Origin: Molossus alvarezi | Lineage: Eukaryota; Chordata; Mammalia; Chiroptera; Molossidae | DNA: 64,000 nt | NCBI GenBank assembly: GCA_037176705.1 | Contig: CM073898.1 | Coordinates: 24,908,488-24,972,487, forward strand | Direction: 5' to 3' | Part shown: positions 12,947-24,665 of the stretch, one piece after another | Layout of the letters: each line of letters begins with the position of its first letter | Numbering within the stretch: position 1 is the stretch's first letter | The notes under the pieces: model-generated | What the model was told of the DNA's origin: nothing | Database searches by the model: none | What the model saw: the letters and a program-made list of their open reading frames with translations, nothing else | Program-made: the position numbers and the translations under genes

Positions 12947-13155
12947 TTATGTACTTATTTTTATTGATTTTAAAGAGAAAGGAAGAGAGAGAACAAAACA
13001 CCAATTAGAGAGAACATCTGTCATCTGCCTCCTGCATGCCCCCAACTAGGGATCTGGCCCACAACCTGGGCATGTGCCCTAACCGGGAATTGAACCAGTG
13101 ATCTCTTAGTGCATGGGTCGATGCTCAACCATTGAGCCACACTGGCCAGGCCAGA
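12947..13155 (-). mobile_element. VES-type SINE (AATCAATAAA-tail class)
   Basis: Antisense copy from TTTTTATTGATTTTAAAGAG to GAGCCACACTGGCCAGG. Perfect 14-bp target duplication TTCTATATTTCTAT at 12933-12946 and 13156-13169. Confidence 0.95.
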
Positions 13156-13169
13156 TTCTATATTTCTAT

Positions 13170-14125
13170 GAGGATGAGAAGAAATGATATTTGTAACACA
13201 CTTAGCAAGTAGGACTGACAAATAGAAAGTGTTGGCTGCTGTTGTATGTATTACATTCAGTGCTTACTAGACTCACAAATTGTATACATGTATGTTTGAA
13301 CTTGATGTTTTGCTTCTCCTCCACCCTGATTTTTTAAAAGAGGAGGGCAACAGATTCTTTATAAGCAGGACTTCTGCAGTGATGAAGCAGGAAGCTTGGA
13401 AATTATCTCCCTCCAAAATTATGATAAAACTAAACAAAATAACAATTTTGGGACTCTGGAAATTGACCAAAGGCATGAACAAATTAAGAGCATTAACTGA
13501 AGGAAAAATTCACTGAACCTCAGCTAATAGCGCTTTTGCCTGGAATTGCTCTTATTTCTCCCCACCCCTTACTCAATTTGTATAGTAGTTATACCAGGGT
13601 GGGGCACGCAATGAAATCTTGTAGCTTCTCTGCCAGGGCTGCTGACTTGATTGGAATAGAGTATGGAAAAACCCAATGCCACTGGATGTTGCAATGAACA
13701 GTAGCAATGTGGGTGAGAAACAAACAGGGAAGGCCAACCTCACAGCTAGCCTGAAGTTGTGATCCTGGTCGAGGCAAGCAACTGAGACAGACTAGCTATA
13801 AATTTAACAGTATAATCCAGGGAATGAGGTAGAAGTAGTGAGTTCCCACATATCCTAGTAGTCTGAAAGGCTGCACACATGCCCATGGCCACATACGCAC
13901 TGAGGAGAGACCTGAGAGAGCCTCATTATTCACACATCCTTGGCTGAGTCCTTACACATGAGTCCTTACACATGTAAAACACAGAAGAGCTTGGAAAAAA
14001 GTAAAAGTCTGGGATAGACTTGTAAACTGTCTGAACTTTAAGTGCATTTTCCAACCCACACAAGGAGTCATTGGCAAAGGTTATAAGACCATCTGACTCA
14101 AAGTATTTGAGCGCAACCTCTAACC
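13170..14125. other. Intergenic, no gene recognised
   Basis: AT-rich sequence with short ORFs only. No known repeat is recognised. Confidence 0.5.
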
Positions 14126-14347
14126 CAGTGGTTCTCAACCTTCCTAATGCCCTGACCCTTTAATACAGTTCCTCATGTTGTGGTGACCCTCAACCATAAA
14201 ATTATTTTTGTTGCTACTTCATAACTGTAATTTTCTACTGTTATGAATTACCATCATAAATATGTATTTTCTGATGGTCTTAGGTGACCCTTGTGACAGG
14301 GTCGTTCAACCCCAAAGGGGTCGTGACCCACAAGTTGAGAACCCCTG
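14126..14347 (+). mobile_element. Non-autonomous hAT DNA transposon (URR1-like)
   Basis: 222-bp element with inverted termini CAGTGGTTCTCAACC and GTTGAGAACCCCTG. The interior (CTAATGCCCTGACCCTTTAA, GTTGCTACTTCATAACTG) is of the URR1 kind known in rodents and bats. Flanking 8-bp duplications CTCTAACC and CTCTAAAC match at 7 of 8, as expected for hAT transposition. There is no transposase ORF. Confidence 0.9.
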
Positions 14348-14426
14348 CTCTAAACTATCATTGGCTAACCTTTAAGCTATGCTGTCACAGGGAAACCCTA
14401 AGGGAATCAGGTTTAAGAATAAGAAT

Positions 14427-14593
14427 AATCGCCCTGGCCGGTTTGGCTCGGCAATTAGAGTGTCGGCCTGCATGTGGACCAAAGAGTCTCAAATTCGATT
14501 TTGGTCAAGGGCACATACCTTGGTTGCGGTTCAGTCCCTGGCCCTTGCCAGGGGTGTGTGGGAGGCAAATAATTGATGTCTCTCCCACGTTGA

Positions 14594-14639
<46 letters not shown>

Positions 14640-14703
14640 TTCCACTCTGAAGATAAATGGAAAAATATCCTCAGGTGAGGATTTAAAATAATTTTTTTTT
14701 TTA
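14427..14703 (+). mobile_element. VES-type SINE (TGAGGAT-tail class)
   Basis: Head GCCCTGGCCGGTTTGGCTCG, a long (CT)n at about 14596-14638, and tail ATCCTCAGGTGAGGAT. Perfect 12-bp target duplication AAGAATAAGAAT at 14415-14426 and 14704-14715. Confidence 0.95.
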
Positions 14704-14724
14704 AAGAATAAGAATTGGTTTTTG

Positions 14725-15475
14725 TTGTTGTTTTTAACTAAGCAAAAATATCAGCAATAGAGATTGGAACAGAAAAACATTTGAAGAAATAATGACCAGA
14801 AACTTCCAAAATTTAATGAAAAACATTGATCTACACCTCTAAGAAGCTCGAAGTAACCTCAAAAAAATCCACACCTAAGTACATTATGGTCAAAGTGTTA
14901 AGAACCAATAAACAAAAGAAAAATCTTGAAAGCAGCAAGAGAAAAAAAGTCTTATTACACACAGAAGAACAATTAATAACTAAACTTGCATATGAAAAAA
15001 TATAGAGTAGAAGAAAGTAGGACAACATAATCAAAGTCTTAGATGGAAAAATTGTCAACCAAGAAGTCTATATCTAGCAAAACTATCCTTCAAACATGAA
15101 GATGAAATAAAGACATTTCCAGATAAACAAAGACTGAGAGAATTCATTGCAAACTGAACTTTCTTGCAAGAAATACTAAAATAAATCTTCCTGACAGAAA
15201 GGAAATGACATCAAATGGAAACTTAAATCCACATGAAGAAACAAAGTGCACTGAAAAAGGCAAATACCTAAGTGAAAATATGTTTATATAAATATGTCCA
15301 CACAAAAACTTGTATGTGACTGTTTATAGCAGCAATATCTATAATAGCTCAACAATGGAAACAATCCAGATGTCCATCAACTGGTGAAGGGATAAACAAA
15401 ATTGGTATATCCATACAATGGAGTACTATTTAGCAATAAAAAGGAATGAACCACTGAGAAGACACAGAGCTGATT
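14725..15475 (+). mobile_element. HAL1/L1 fragment (sense)
   Basis: ATCTTGAAAGCAGCAAGAGA, CAACCAAGAAGTCTATATCT and CCAGATAAACAAAGACTGAG are the ORF1/HAL1 3' signature. It is followed by the L1-type text CAGATGTCCATCAACTGGTG and CCATACAATGGAGTACTATT. Not open. Confidence 0.75.
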
Positions 15476-15839
15476 TGTAAAAGCTTGGCACTGAACTCTT
15501 CCTGTTAAAAAAAAAAGCTGATGACTCAAAGTTGGAGTCAAGACATCTGGAAAAGAATCTCTAACAAATGATAGAACCAACAGGCACTAGGTAGCTATAA
15601 ATCCTTCTGAGTGAAAGGTGCTTCCTCTAGGGCTAATCTGCAGAAGAAGCAAGTTGTAGAAATGTCTAGACTACTCTCTGACCAAGCCACATAGGTGTTG
15701 GGAAAGTGGGGCTTTATTGGCAAACCCATTGCAACTTGAAAATTCAGAGAGAAGTACAAAGCTATGAGTTGGCAGGCCTAAGAGTCATTTGAAGCTCACT
15801 AATGGTTATATTTTCTCTTTTATGCTTTAATTAAATTTG

Positions 15840-16110
15840 TTGTGGCCACATTGGTTAAAATTATATAGGTTTCAAGTATACAGTTCTCTAATATAAAATC
15901 TGTATATTGTATTGTGTTTACCACCCAAAGTTAAGTCTCCTTCCATCACCATTTATCCCCCCTTTACCCTCTTCTACTCGACCTCATCCTCCTTTTCCTC
16001 TGATAATCACCATACTGTTGTCTGTGTATATAGGTTGATTTTTGTTGTTGTGCTTTGTTTAATCCCTTCACCTGTTTTGTTTTGTTTTTCTAGTCTATAA
16101 ATATAGAGAA
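15840..16110 (-). mobile_element. L1 3' end fragment (antisense)
   Basis: ACATTGGTTAAAATTATATA, GGTTTCAAGTATACAG and GTCTCCTTCCATCACCATTT match the same L1 3'UTR type as 950-1250. Confidence 0.7.
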
Positions 16111-19100
16111 CATAGTCCCATCCTCTTTCTCAGAAAGCTGTTTATCAAATGAGGCTAGTTTCTTCACAGTATGAGGGATTGTTGTTTATTGCTCTGTCCC
16201 TTGGGTTTCAGCAAATCAGACTTGGAAAGTCCACCCCTTTAGAAGCAGCTGTAGAGAGAGTGAGAGGGAAGGAAAGGCAATGGAATTGGAAATTAGGGCC
16301 ATCATCTAGGCCAACAAGACCCACAAAGCCCTGACATTGGATTGGACTGTCCTACTGTGAAGGGGAAAAGAGGAAAATCAATTAACACCTAGGGATTTAG
16401 TCTTATCTTTAGGGATAATACGCCAGGGTTCTCACTGACCTCTAAATCCCTGTTGGGGGGAAATGTGAAGGCTGTGGAAGTCATGACTCAATTCTGCTTT
16501 GAATTACCATTGTTTACATATTTCTCTCTCACACCAAATTTTCAACTCTTCATTGACAAAGACCATGATTTGTACATCTTCTTGTCATCTTGCTTCCCCA
16601 GCCTCTGTGCCTACTATGAACAATAATTAATACTATGGTTATTATTGTAGCTAACATTTGTGGCACGCTTACTTTGTTCCAAGTACTGTGCTTGGCACAT
16701 AGCATGCATGATTTACTTGAAATTCACAACAGTAGTTGAATTTGAGACCTTATTTTCTCCATTTACATATGAGGGGATGGCCACTTAAAGAGGTTAAAGT
16801 GCACAAATTCACACATTTCTACAAACTGGAAGAGACAAGATTTGACCCCAAGACTTGAAGAAAGCTCTTAACCCCACATTACATGAACTCTGTGGACCTA
16901 GCCCAGGGTTCCAAGTGGCAAGCATCCCATTCCGGTGCCTTCTCAGGGACTTGACTTCTTCAGTTGGGCTCTCCTTGTCCTGCCCCATTCTTTCCTCTCC
17001 CCGTTGGAGTACTGTGACCAGCATATGCACATGCCTCAGCATCACCTGCTTTGATAAAATACCTTTCTTGACCATATAGCTCCTTCCATATATCCCACAT
17101 ACAGCACCAATTTCTCTGATTCTCTCTTCCTGTTCCTGAGAAAGCAAGCCATGTGACCAGCCCATTAACATTGTTTTCACATCTCAGATGTGTTTGTGGA
17201 GCCTTAAGAAGTTCACAGGGCCAGTGCCCTGCCTCACTGGATGCAGTCTAGTTTCCAGTTGGGCAGAAAAGCTGGCCTTGATATCCTACAATGCCTCGAT
17301 TTCATTAAGAACTTGGAATTGAGAGAAAACATGATTCTGTGTGAACTCCACGTATATTTCTTAAAGTAAGAACAAAGGATTATTTCACTAGATGGCTCCA
17401 AGTGATTACTTTCATTCTTCATCTATTGAATCGGTGTAATAACATGTGTTATTCTATTAAATTATGATTAATGTTTTATATCTATAGGATCTATGTAAAC
17501 AGAAAATTAGGCAATAAGCATAAAAAGGTCTTTAAAAGGTAAGCAGTCTGTAAAAACAAGACACTACTTGAAAGACATATGTTTAAGACATTGGAATCGG
17601 TTCTTATTTAATTTTGGGTGATTATTCCTATGATTTTTATTTATGGTTTTCCCCCAATATGCTCTAACAGAAGCATCATGATTTGAAATTGAATAGCAAT
17701 TCTTACTCTGAATCTAGCTCCCTGGCTATAAAAGCAATCCACTGACCTTTAGAACTCCAGTTTGGTATCTCCCAAATGGTCGATGCCTAAGAACCAGAAG
17801 AAAGTGAGACAGAAGAGACAGTGTACAGAGAAGGCTCATGGGTAATCTTTTGCTTCTGTGGAAGCTTCCATCTGGAAAAATTACCTGGAAAGTATCACAA
17901 AAGGCACATTATTTATAAGTGCCAGAATCCGAATTGTGGAGAAGGAAGAACAAGTTGTAACGGGCTTGGCAAGGCTGGCTGTGCCCCAGGGGAAAGAGCC
18001 TCTTCAGGAAAGACATCACCAACTCCAGTGACAAGGATTAAGATTTACACTAGGGCACAAAACCTCATTAGTTCAGGCTTCATTAACCTGGAATTTATGC
18101 AATTTTACGGAGTCTGGTTTGATGTTTATCTTTGATTTGCCAATCCTTTCGTTAGGGTCATGCAAATTTACAGTGAAACAAAAATTTTAGGGAGTGTTGA
18201 AGATAGAGTCAACCCTTCACATTCAATCAGGATATCATGTCTGGAGGTGTTTGTGAATGGTGATTGGACTTTAAATTCCCTCTGTACAGTGCAGTGAAGT
18301 GGAAATGAAAATGTTGAGTGACCGTCATACTCTTAATGATTCTTCATAGACATTGATGAACCTGCCTAGGAAGCCTTCTTCCTAAGGACTGCTTCTCTTT
18401 TCTTTTTACTGCCATCACCAGCAGTTGCTGGTTTTTTCTTTCCTCTGGGGCTATTATCTACAAACTTAAAAAAAAAAAAAAAAAAAAAAAATCAGTTCCC
18501 AGGAATTACAGGGACTCTGCCGTCAAGTAGAAAATATTCATGCTACTTTGACAGGAGAGGATGGGCAGTGGGCTGGGCTCACTAGCTAATGGGTTCAACT
18601 CCCATCCTCGGGCCTTGCTGTTTGTGGGATTCAGGCATCAGAAAAATCACCATGCAGGACACATCCTCAGCCACTAACTCCGTGGCTGCCCGATCTACAA
18701 ATGTCAAGGCTCTGTTGTCATTCAAAGTAGTGATTCTTAACCTCAGTTACTATATTGTAATTACTGTGAGATTGAAAATATTGTGTTACTAAAAATAAAG
18801 TACCAACTAGTGCAAATAATGTCCCTTAAAAAACATAAGAATGGCTGTGGTTAATTTAAGCTTATCTCTATAATGACAATGTTTTCCCCTTGAATTGTGA
18901 TAAGCTTTTCTGAGAGAGAAAATAATGCTTTCAAATACAGTTGACAAAGACCCACAGCTCATTTTACCTAAGACCAACCATTTGATGACAAGTGGCCATT
19001 ACTAATGTATCAAGAGTTGGATATCTGAGTACTATTACCTTAACTGTCCTGGGAAGTTTGGGGAGTTTCATGGGAATGCGAATCATGTACGTGTTGTCTA

Positions 19101-20437
19101 CTGTAGGTGTCAGAGCAAGAGAGAGCTTCAGAAATGCTGCTGAAGAAAGAGTACAGGCTCTATCCAAGGGCTCCAAGAAATACCATTTATTTGTCCACAG
19201 ACACTTGAAATATGAAATTAAAAGTCAGTCTTATCTAGTCCCTAAGATGATTCCCAAATAGCATGTTACTAAGCATATATACGCATACTCCCCCACTCCA
19301 CCTGGGTTATCGCCACCCCCCATGCACATCATGTTTGTTCATTCAACAGATAGTTAATGAGCACATAGGAGCTGCCAGCACTGTACCATGCCCTGGGGAC
19401 TCAGCAGGAACACAGCAGATAACCATGCCCTTCCGTGCCTCAGGAACTTGTCCAGGATCTTTTCATCCCTCTTCCTCAATATTGCATCTCTCTGGTCAAC
19501 CCCTAAGCATCTGTCTTGGTTGTGCTACATAGTACCTCCTTGTGGAGTCTTTTCTAACCCCCATCTCCCCACATTCCCTAGGAGTAGGTATTTCCTGACC
19601 TTTATTCCCATAGCACTTCATACATATCTCTATTACACCATCATCCATCACACTGTGTTAGGGGTGTTTGACAAGTGTGTCTCCTGGCATAGACAAGAAA
19701 CACCTGTGAATCGGGAAATGTGTTAATTTCTATAACATGTTTATTTTATAATACTCTCTATTAGTACTTAATGTTCAGAAACATAAATTGGAGGCTAAAT
19801 AAATTCTGGCTTGACTGATCTGAATGTATGTAAAATTAGACTTCATTTTACTGTGCTCTGCGTGTAAGAACATATGAGAATTCTTCAAAAACACATTTCA
19901 GAGTGTCTCCTCTGACTATATGAAGAAGAACTTAGTTTATTTGATTGTTACATTATCTTAAATTATGTGTACTAATTGTGAAACTGTGCCATACTCTCAA
20001 ACGATATAAAAGTACAGAGACTAAATAGTTCAGGAAGAAGAAAATAATTGAACAAGGACTTCGTGTCCTGAAACCACAATCTGTTTTTCAGTTTCATTTA
20101 GTGATGTTGCTATACTGCAGAGGTCTGAATTTTGCCAGAATTCAACTGCTGTCTTCTCTAGTCTGTGATAAAACACCTACATTTTCCAACCATCTAGAAT
20201 ATTTCCTTCGAGAAAAATGCCTTTGACCTTCTTTTGATTCCTAGTGACCTCAGTTGGGGTGTTGGCTTTGTGGGTTCATGCCTCTCTGAGAAGCAGCACC
20301 AGCCTGCCAGGGCTCTGGCACAGCCCAGGACCCCTCAAGGCAGAGGTAGAAATGATGTGTGTGGAAATGCTTTGTTAACCATAAAGTGTGTGAGAAGCGT
20401 GAGGTGGTTATCAACATGATTCGTTGGTGATATAGAC
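16111..20437. other. Intergenic, mostly unassigned
   Basis: Old MIR/L2-like text at about 16630-16830 (GCTAACATTTGTGGCACGC and ACTTTGTTCCAAGTACTGTG) and an A24 run at 18468-18491. Otherwise only short ORFs, the largest being 104 codons at 17821-18135. None resembles RMDN2 or another neighbour. Confidence 0.5.
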
Positions 20438-20975
20438 CAGGCTGGTAAACTTACTCTGCAAAGGACTAGTTAGTAAATATTCCAGGCTTTGCAGGCCATG
20501 TGGTTTCTGTCAGTTACTCATCTCTGCCGCGGTAGCAGGAAAGCGGTCATAGGCAATAAATGAGTGTGATTGTGTTCCGGCATGACTTTATTTATGGATA
20601 TTGAAATATATTTCATAAAATGGTCTTGTGTCACAAAATACTATTATTTTTTAAAATTTTTCCATCCATTAAAAAATGTAGAAATTGCCCAGCCGGTGTG
20701 GCTCAGTGGACTGAACATTGTCCCATGGACTGAGAGGTCCTGGTTTGATTCCCAGTCAGGGCACATATCCGGGTTGTGGGCTTGATTTCCTATAGGGGGC
20801 GTGCAGGAAGCAACCAATCAATGCTTCTCTCTCATATCTATGTCTCTCTCTCTCTCTCTCTCTAAAAAATCAATAAAAACATTTTTTTTTTTTTACTGTA
20901 GAAATTATTTGTAGCTCACAAGCAGTACAAAAATAGGCAATGGGCCAGATTTGGCCCATTGCCCAAGAAACTCTG
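20438..20975 (+). mobile_element. hAT-type MER DNA element, interrupted by a SINE
   Basis: Starts CAGGCTGGTAAACTTACTCT and contains AGTAAATATTCCAGGCTTTG, CAGGCCATGTGGTTTCTGTC, then, after the SINE, GGGCCAGATTTGGCCCATTG, as in the mammal-wide CAGGGGTCGGCAAAC-type elements. Flanking octamers ATATAGAC and ATGTAAAC agree at 6 of 8. Another fragment of this family lies in CYP1B1 intron 2. Confidence 0.75.
20687..20896 (+). mobile_element. VES-type SINE nested in the hAT element (AATCAATAAA-tail class)
   Basis: Head CCCAGCCGGTGTGGCTCAGT, tail AAATCAATAAAAAC. Target duplication TGTAGAAATT at 20677-20686 and 20897-20906, which rejoins the interrupted element. Confidence 0.95.
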
Positions 20976-21786
20976 ATGTAAACCATAGAAAAAGATTCCT
21001 CTTGAACCTCCATAGAAGGTTGGTGGCAATGGAGCACATAAGTCTGTCTGAATGGTATCAGGATAAACACTCAGGACATAGTCAACTTGTATTAGTGGTA
21101 GTAGGGAACCACACTAGTTCTTGAATATTTAATTTTTTTCTTTGAAAATAATTGTGTTCCTCACATGCCTTGTTTCTTCGACCTGAGTTTATTTTCCAGT
21201 GGGAGTATTGGGTTCTTCAACTCTGGGTGAAGGCCAGGTCAATGGGAGTCAGTCCATATGAGTCAGGGGAAGGGGTGAATTAAACGCAGGGCAAAGAAGT
21301 AGAATCGAAACTCCAAAGCCCTGGGAACCACAACTTTGAATCTCCTTGTTTGGAGTTAACTTTCCCATCAGTTAGTACTTAATACAGGTTCTCTCCTTCA
21401 GTTATCAGATATTGAGTGTTCTCTGCTTCAGAACTGAGATAATGAGCAATTTTCTACTTCAGACTCACCTCCTCCAAGAAGCCTTCTTTGATTTCCTACC
21501 TTGAGCTGGAAAATACAAATCTCTCCTTCCTTTGAATTTCTCCAGCACTCTATCTGTATATACCTCAAGACTTTTAATGCATATCTTCATAGTATATTTA
21601 TATTCAGACCCACTTACTGAAAGAAGAAAGGTCTCTGAATCCTTCCTGTGCAGTTCATATTTCTTATCATGATGCTTTACTCAAAGTAGATACTAAACAT
21701 ATAGTTACTAACTAAGTCAAAGAAAAAATCCAATAAGTCGATAAAAAAATCCAATAAGCTAACAAATTGATTCATCTGTAGCAGGA
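20976..21786. other. Intergenic, no gene recognised
   Basis: AT-rich with short ORFs. There is MIR/L2-like text near 21465-21660 (CTCCAAGAAGCCTTCTTTGA), and nothing else is recognised. Confidence 0.45.
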
Positions 21787-21970
21787 TGGTCCAGCCCAGC
21801 AGACTTTTCTGCTGTGATGGAAGTGGCTTAGATCTGTGTTGTCCACAACAGTAACCACTGGAATGTGGCTAGTGTGACGAAGGAACTGCACTTTTAATTT
21901 TATTTCATCTTAATTACTTCCAATTCAAATAGCCATGTGTGACTAATGACTACCTTGTTGGATAGCACAG
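21787..21970 (+). mobile_element. MER5A-like hAT-Charlie element
   Basis: CTGTGTTGTCCACAACAGTA, GAATGTGGCTAGTGTGACGA and ATTCAAATAGCCATGTGTGA correspond to MER5A, a short palindrome-ended non-autonomous element. Ancient. Confidence 0.8.
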
Positions 21971-22374
21971 GTCTAAAGGACAATAATTAATTTCTTTTGT
22001 GAGTGGATTGTTTATTTGCGCAGTGAATTCAAACCATGTGAATTGAAAATATAATGCAAACCAGTTGTCAGATATTGGGTAGAAAATCCAGCAGATGATT
22101 GAATATTCCACAGTAACAGAAAGATAAACTCTGTAGCATTTATATTCTGGGAGCTAGGTCTGGTAGGGACAGACAATAAACCATAAACAAGATTAAAAGG
22201 TTAGATTTATGTGAGATTAACAGGAGATACTGTTATGAAAAAGGAAAAACAGAAAAAGGAGAGCAAGGCAGGGCGAGTGGAGGGAAGGTACGGAGCTGGG
22301 CAGACTGAATATTAAACAGAGCGGCCAAGAGAGGCTTTGTTAATAAGGTGGAATCCGAGCTCAGACTGGAGGTT

Positions 22375-22393
22375 GGGGGGGGGGGGGGGGGGG
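22375..22393. repeat. 19-base poly-G run
   Basis: Uninterrupted G19 followed by CGGGTGG. This is the longest homopolymer of G or C in the window. Confidence 0.95.
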
Positions 22394-22699
22394 CGGGTGG
22401 AAAGAAGATGAGAAAGATGCTGGCCTCTGCAGAGCCAAGTGGCAGGTCTGTATCATGAGCCGAACTCGCTGACACGTTGTCACCAAGAAAATGAGCCTGG
22501 TAGGGCACCGAGGAAGGAGGACAGTTCTGTTGATTTTGTTAAGGAAGGCACGATAGATGTTTCCAGAACCATCTCTTAAAATTAGAAAGTAAAACCAAGT
22601 GGCAGGCAGACTCGTTCTAGTTTTTATTGCTATAAGTTTCTGGAAACCACGTTGGAAAACACAACAGTAAAAAGTCAACTCTATTCCTCCAGCCCTCTG

Positions 22700-22960
22700 C
22701 CCAGCCTGTTCCCGCTTCTCGCCGCGGGGCCGGTGCCAAGCGCTAGCGCAGCTGGACGTGCTCGGGACTGGAAATTGCAGAAGCAGAGTCTGAAGTGAAA
22801 TGGCGATGGCTGGGAAGGGCAGAGAGAACCAGGCCGCCCTCTGGCCGAAGCCGGGCGGCAGCGAAGCGTGAGCAGGGGCGTCAGTACCAGAGCAAGCGTC
22901 AGAGGGGCCGGCACGGAGCCTGCCAGACCCAACGCACCACTCGCAGCTCCAAGTCTGAGG
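22700..22960. other. Small CpG-rich patch of unknown origin
   Basis: Dense CpG (for example TCGCCGCGGGGCCGG and AAGCGCTAGCGCAG) in an AT-rich neighbourhood about 4.7 kb beyond the CYP1B1 3' end. Open frames cross it on the minus strand (260 codons, 22361-23143, and 147 codons, 22681-23124), but composition alone can explain them. No known family is recognised. It may be a small CpG-island promoter or a retrocopy. Confidence 0.5.
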
Positions 22961-23734
22961 ATGGAGCTGCGTGGCTCTTGCAAAGCTGGGTGTGACCTGA
23001 GCCTGGGATCCCAAGGCCTGGGCGACAGCAGGAGCTGTTGTACATATGGTAACACAGCGAAACAAGGCACAGCAAGGAGAGCAGGACAGTACCTGGGGTG
23101 GAGGACCCTGTAAACAGAACCCAAGGCTGCTCACCAACCCCACTGAGATGAGGGTAAAAATCCTTTTTAATGAAAGTTCCGTTCAAGAGCCAGAGGCAGA
23201 ATGAATGAAATATTCCAGAAGGAGGTCCGTTATGTGTTTCAAAGAGTCCATTTGAAATCTTTTGGTGAATATAAAATTAAAGAATCACCAGGCCATTTTA
23301 ACCTGTGTCCAGCATACTTTCAGACACAGAGCGCCTGTCTTCTCAGTTCCTCAGGAATGGCTTCGGTGCTCCCAGGGGCACGTGATCCGGAATGGACTTG
23401 GGGGTCTAAGGCAGGAAACAGTCTGGATTATACCTATGCCATTTGGCAAAACCAAAAGCCAAGATTGATTAAGGGCCTGCCTAGAGCATCTGTCATTGGG
23501 TGTGCTGAAATTATTTTATTTCAAACCATGGTCTGTGACTCATTAGTGACCATAAAATCAATTTAGTGAGTTACAACTAGCTTTTTTCTTCTTCAGATAA
23601 TTTTTTTGTCTGATAGCTCAGTGCCGGTATTTCCTTCATATAGGAAGGGAGGAGGAGAAGCTTGTCCTAAATTCCACCCCTATGTGTCACCTCCTTCAGA
23701 AAGTCTTCCCTGACTTCTCATTCTAAAGAGTCCC

Positions 23735-23735
23735 C

Positions 23736-23775
<40 letters not shown>
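23735..23775. repeat. (AC)n microsatellite
   Basis: About 19 AC units, uninterrupted. Confidence 0.95.
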
Positions 23776-23776
<1 letters not shown>

Positions 23777-24224
23777 CACTCTGTTTTACTGTCTTTACAG
23801 CACACTTACAATTAACTAAAAGTTTACTTCTTTATTTTCTCTCCCTCTACCCCCCTCATTAGAATATCAGCTCTAAGAGCCCAGGGCCCGGCTGTCTTGT
23901 TCATTGTTATATTCCCAGTGTCCAGAACAGTGCCTGCCACCTAGTAGGCACTCAACTATTACTTATGGCATTGAGTCATAATTGCCCTGAATGACAGGTC
24001 CCAGTCCATGGCTATAGCTGCTGTTGTTCATCCCAAAGTTGGTATTCTACTTTCCTGTTCTGCCCTGAGAACCTGGTACCACTTGTCCCTCAGTCTTCAA
24101 GGACTCGACACAGGCCATGACCCTGGTTCACACATCTGGGCCTGACCTTCTGTGTTCAATGTTTCTATATATTCCAGCAGCTGCTGTGCTATCCACCAAC
24201 CTCAATTCAGCTTTAGTCAAACTC

Positions 24225-24665
24225 ATTTGTACCAACTCTCCTTTAAAAAGTATTTTTAGATCTATTTTAATATACAGTTTTATGAATTTTAACACACATC
24301 TAGATCCATGTAACCACCACAACAATCAGAAAACCCAAAAAAGCTCCATCATATTTTGTAGTCACACTCTCCCTCCACCCCTAACTCTTGGCAACCAGTG
24401 ATCTGCTCCCTATCACTTTAGTTTTGTTTTTTGGAGACTATCATTTAACTGGATTCATATAGCATATAACTGTTAGAGACTGGCTTCTTTTACTCAACAT
24501 TATTCCCATGAGATTTATCCAAGTTTCTATATGGATCAATAGTTTTTTTACTTTTTTATTGCTGAGTTTCCTTGTATGAATGTACCACAGTTGTTTAGCC
24601 AATCTCTTGTTGACGGATACTTAGGTTGTTTCCACTTTGGGTGATTATAAATAACATGTACAAGG
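24225..24665 (-). mobile_element. Old L1 3' fragment (antisense)
   Basis: TTTTAACACACATCTAGATC, TGTAACCACCACAACAATCA and CTTAGGTTGTTTCCACTTTG are antisense L1 3'-region text, related to 1525-2240. Probably continued by diverged L1-like sequence to about 25020. Confidence 0.7.
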
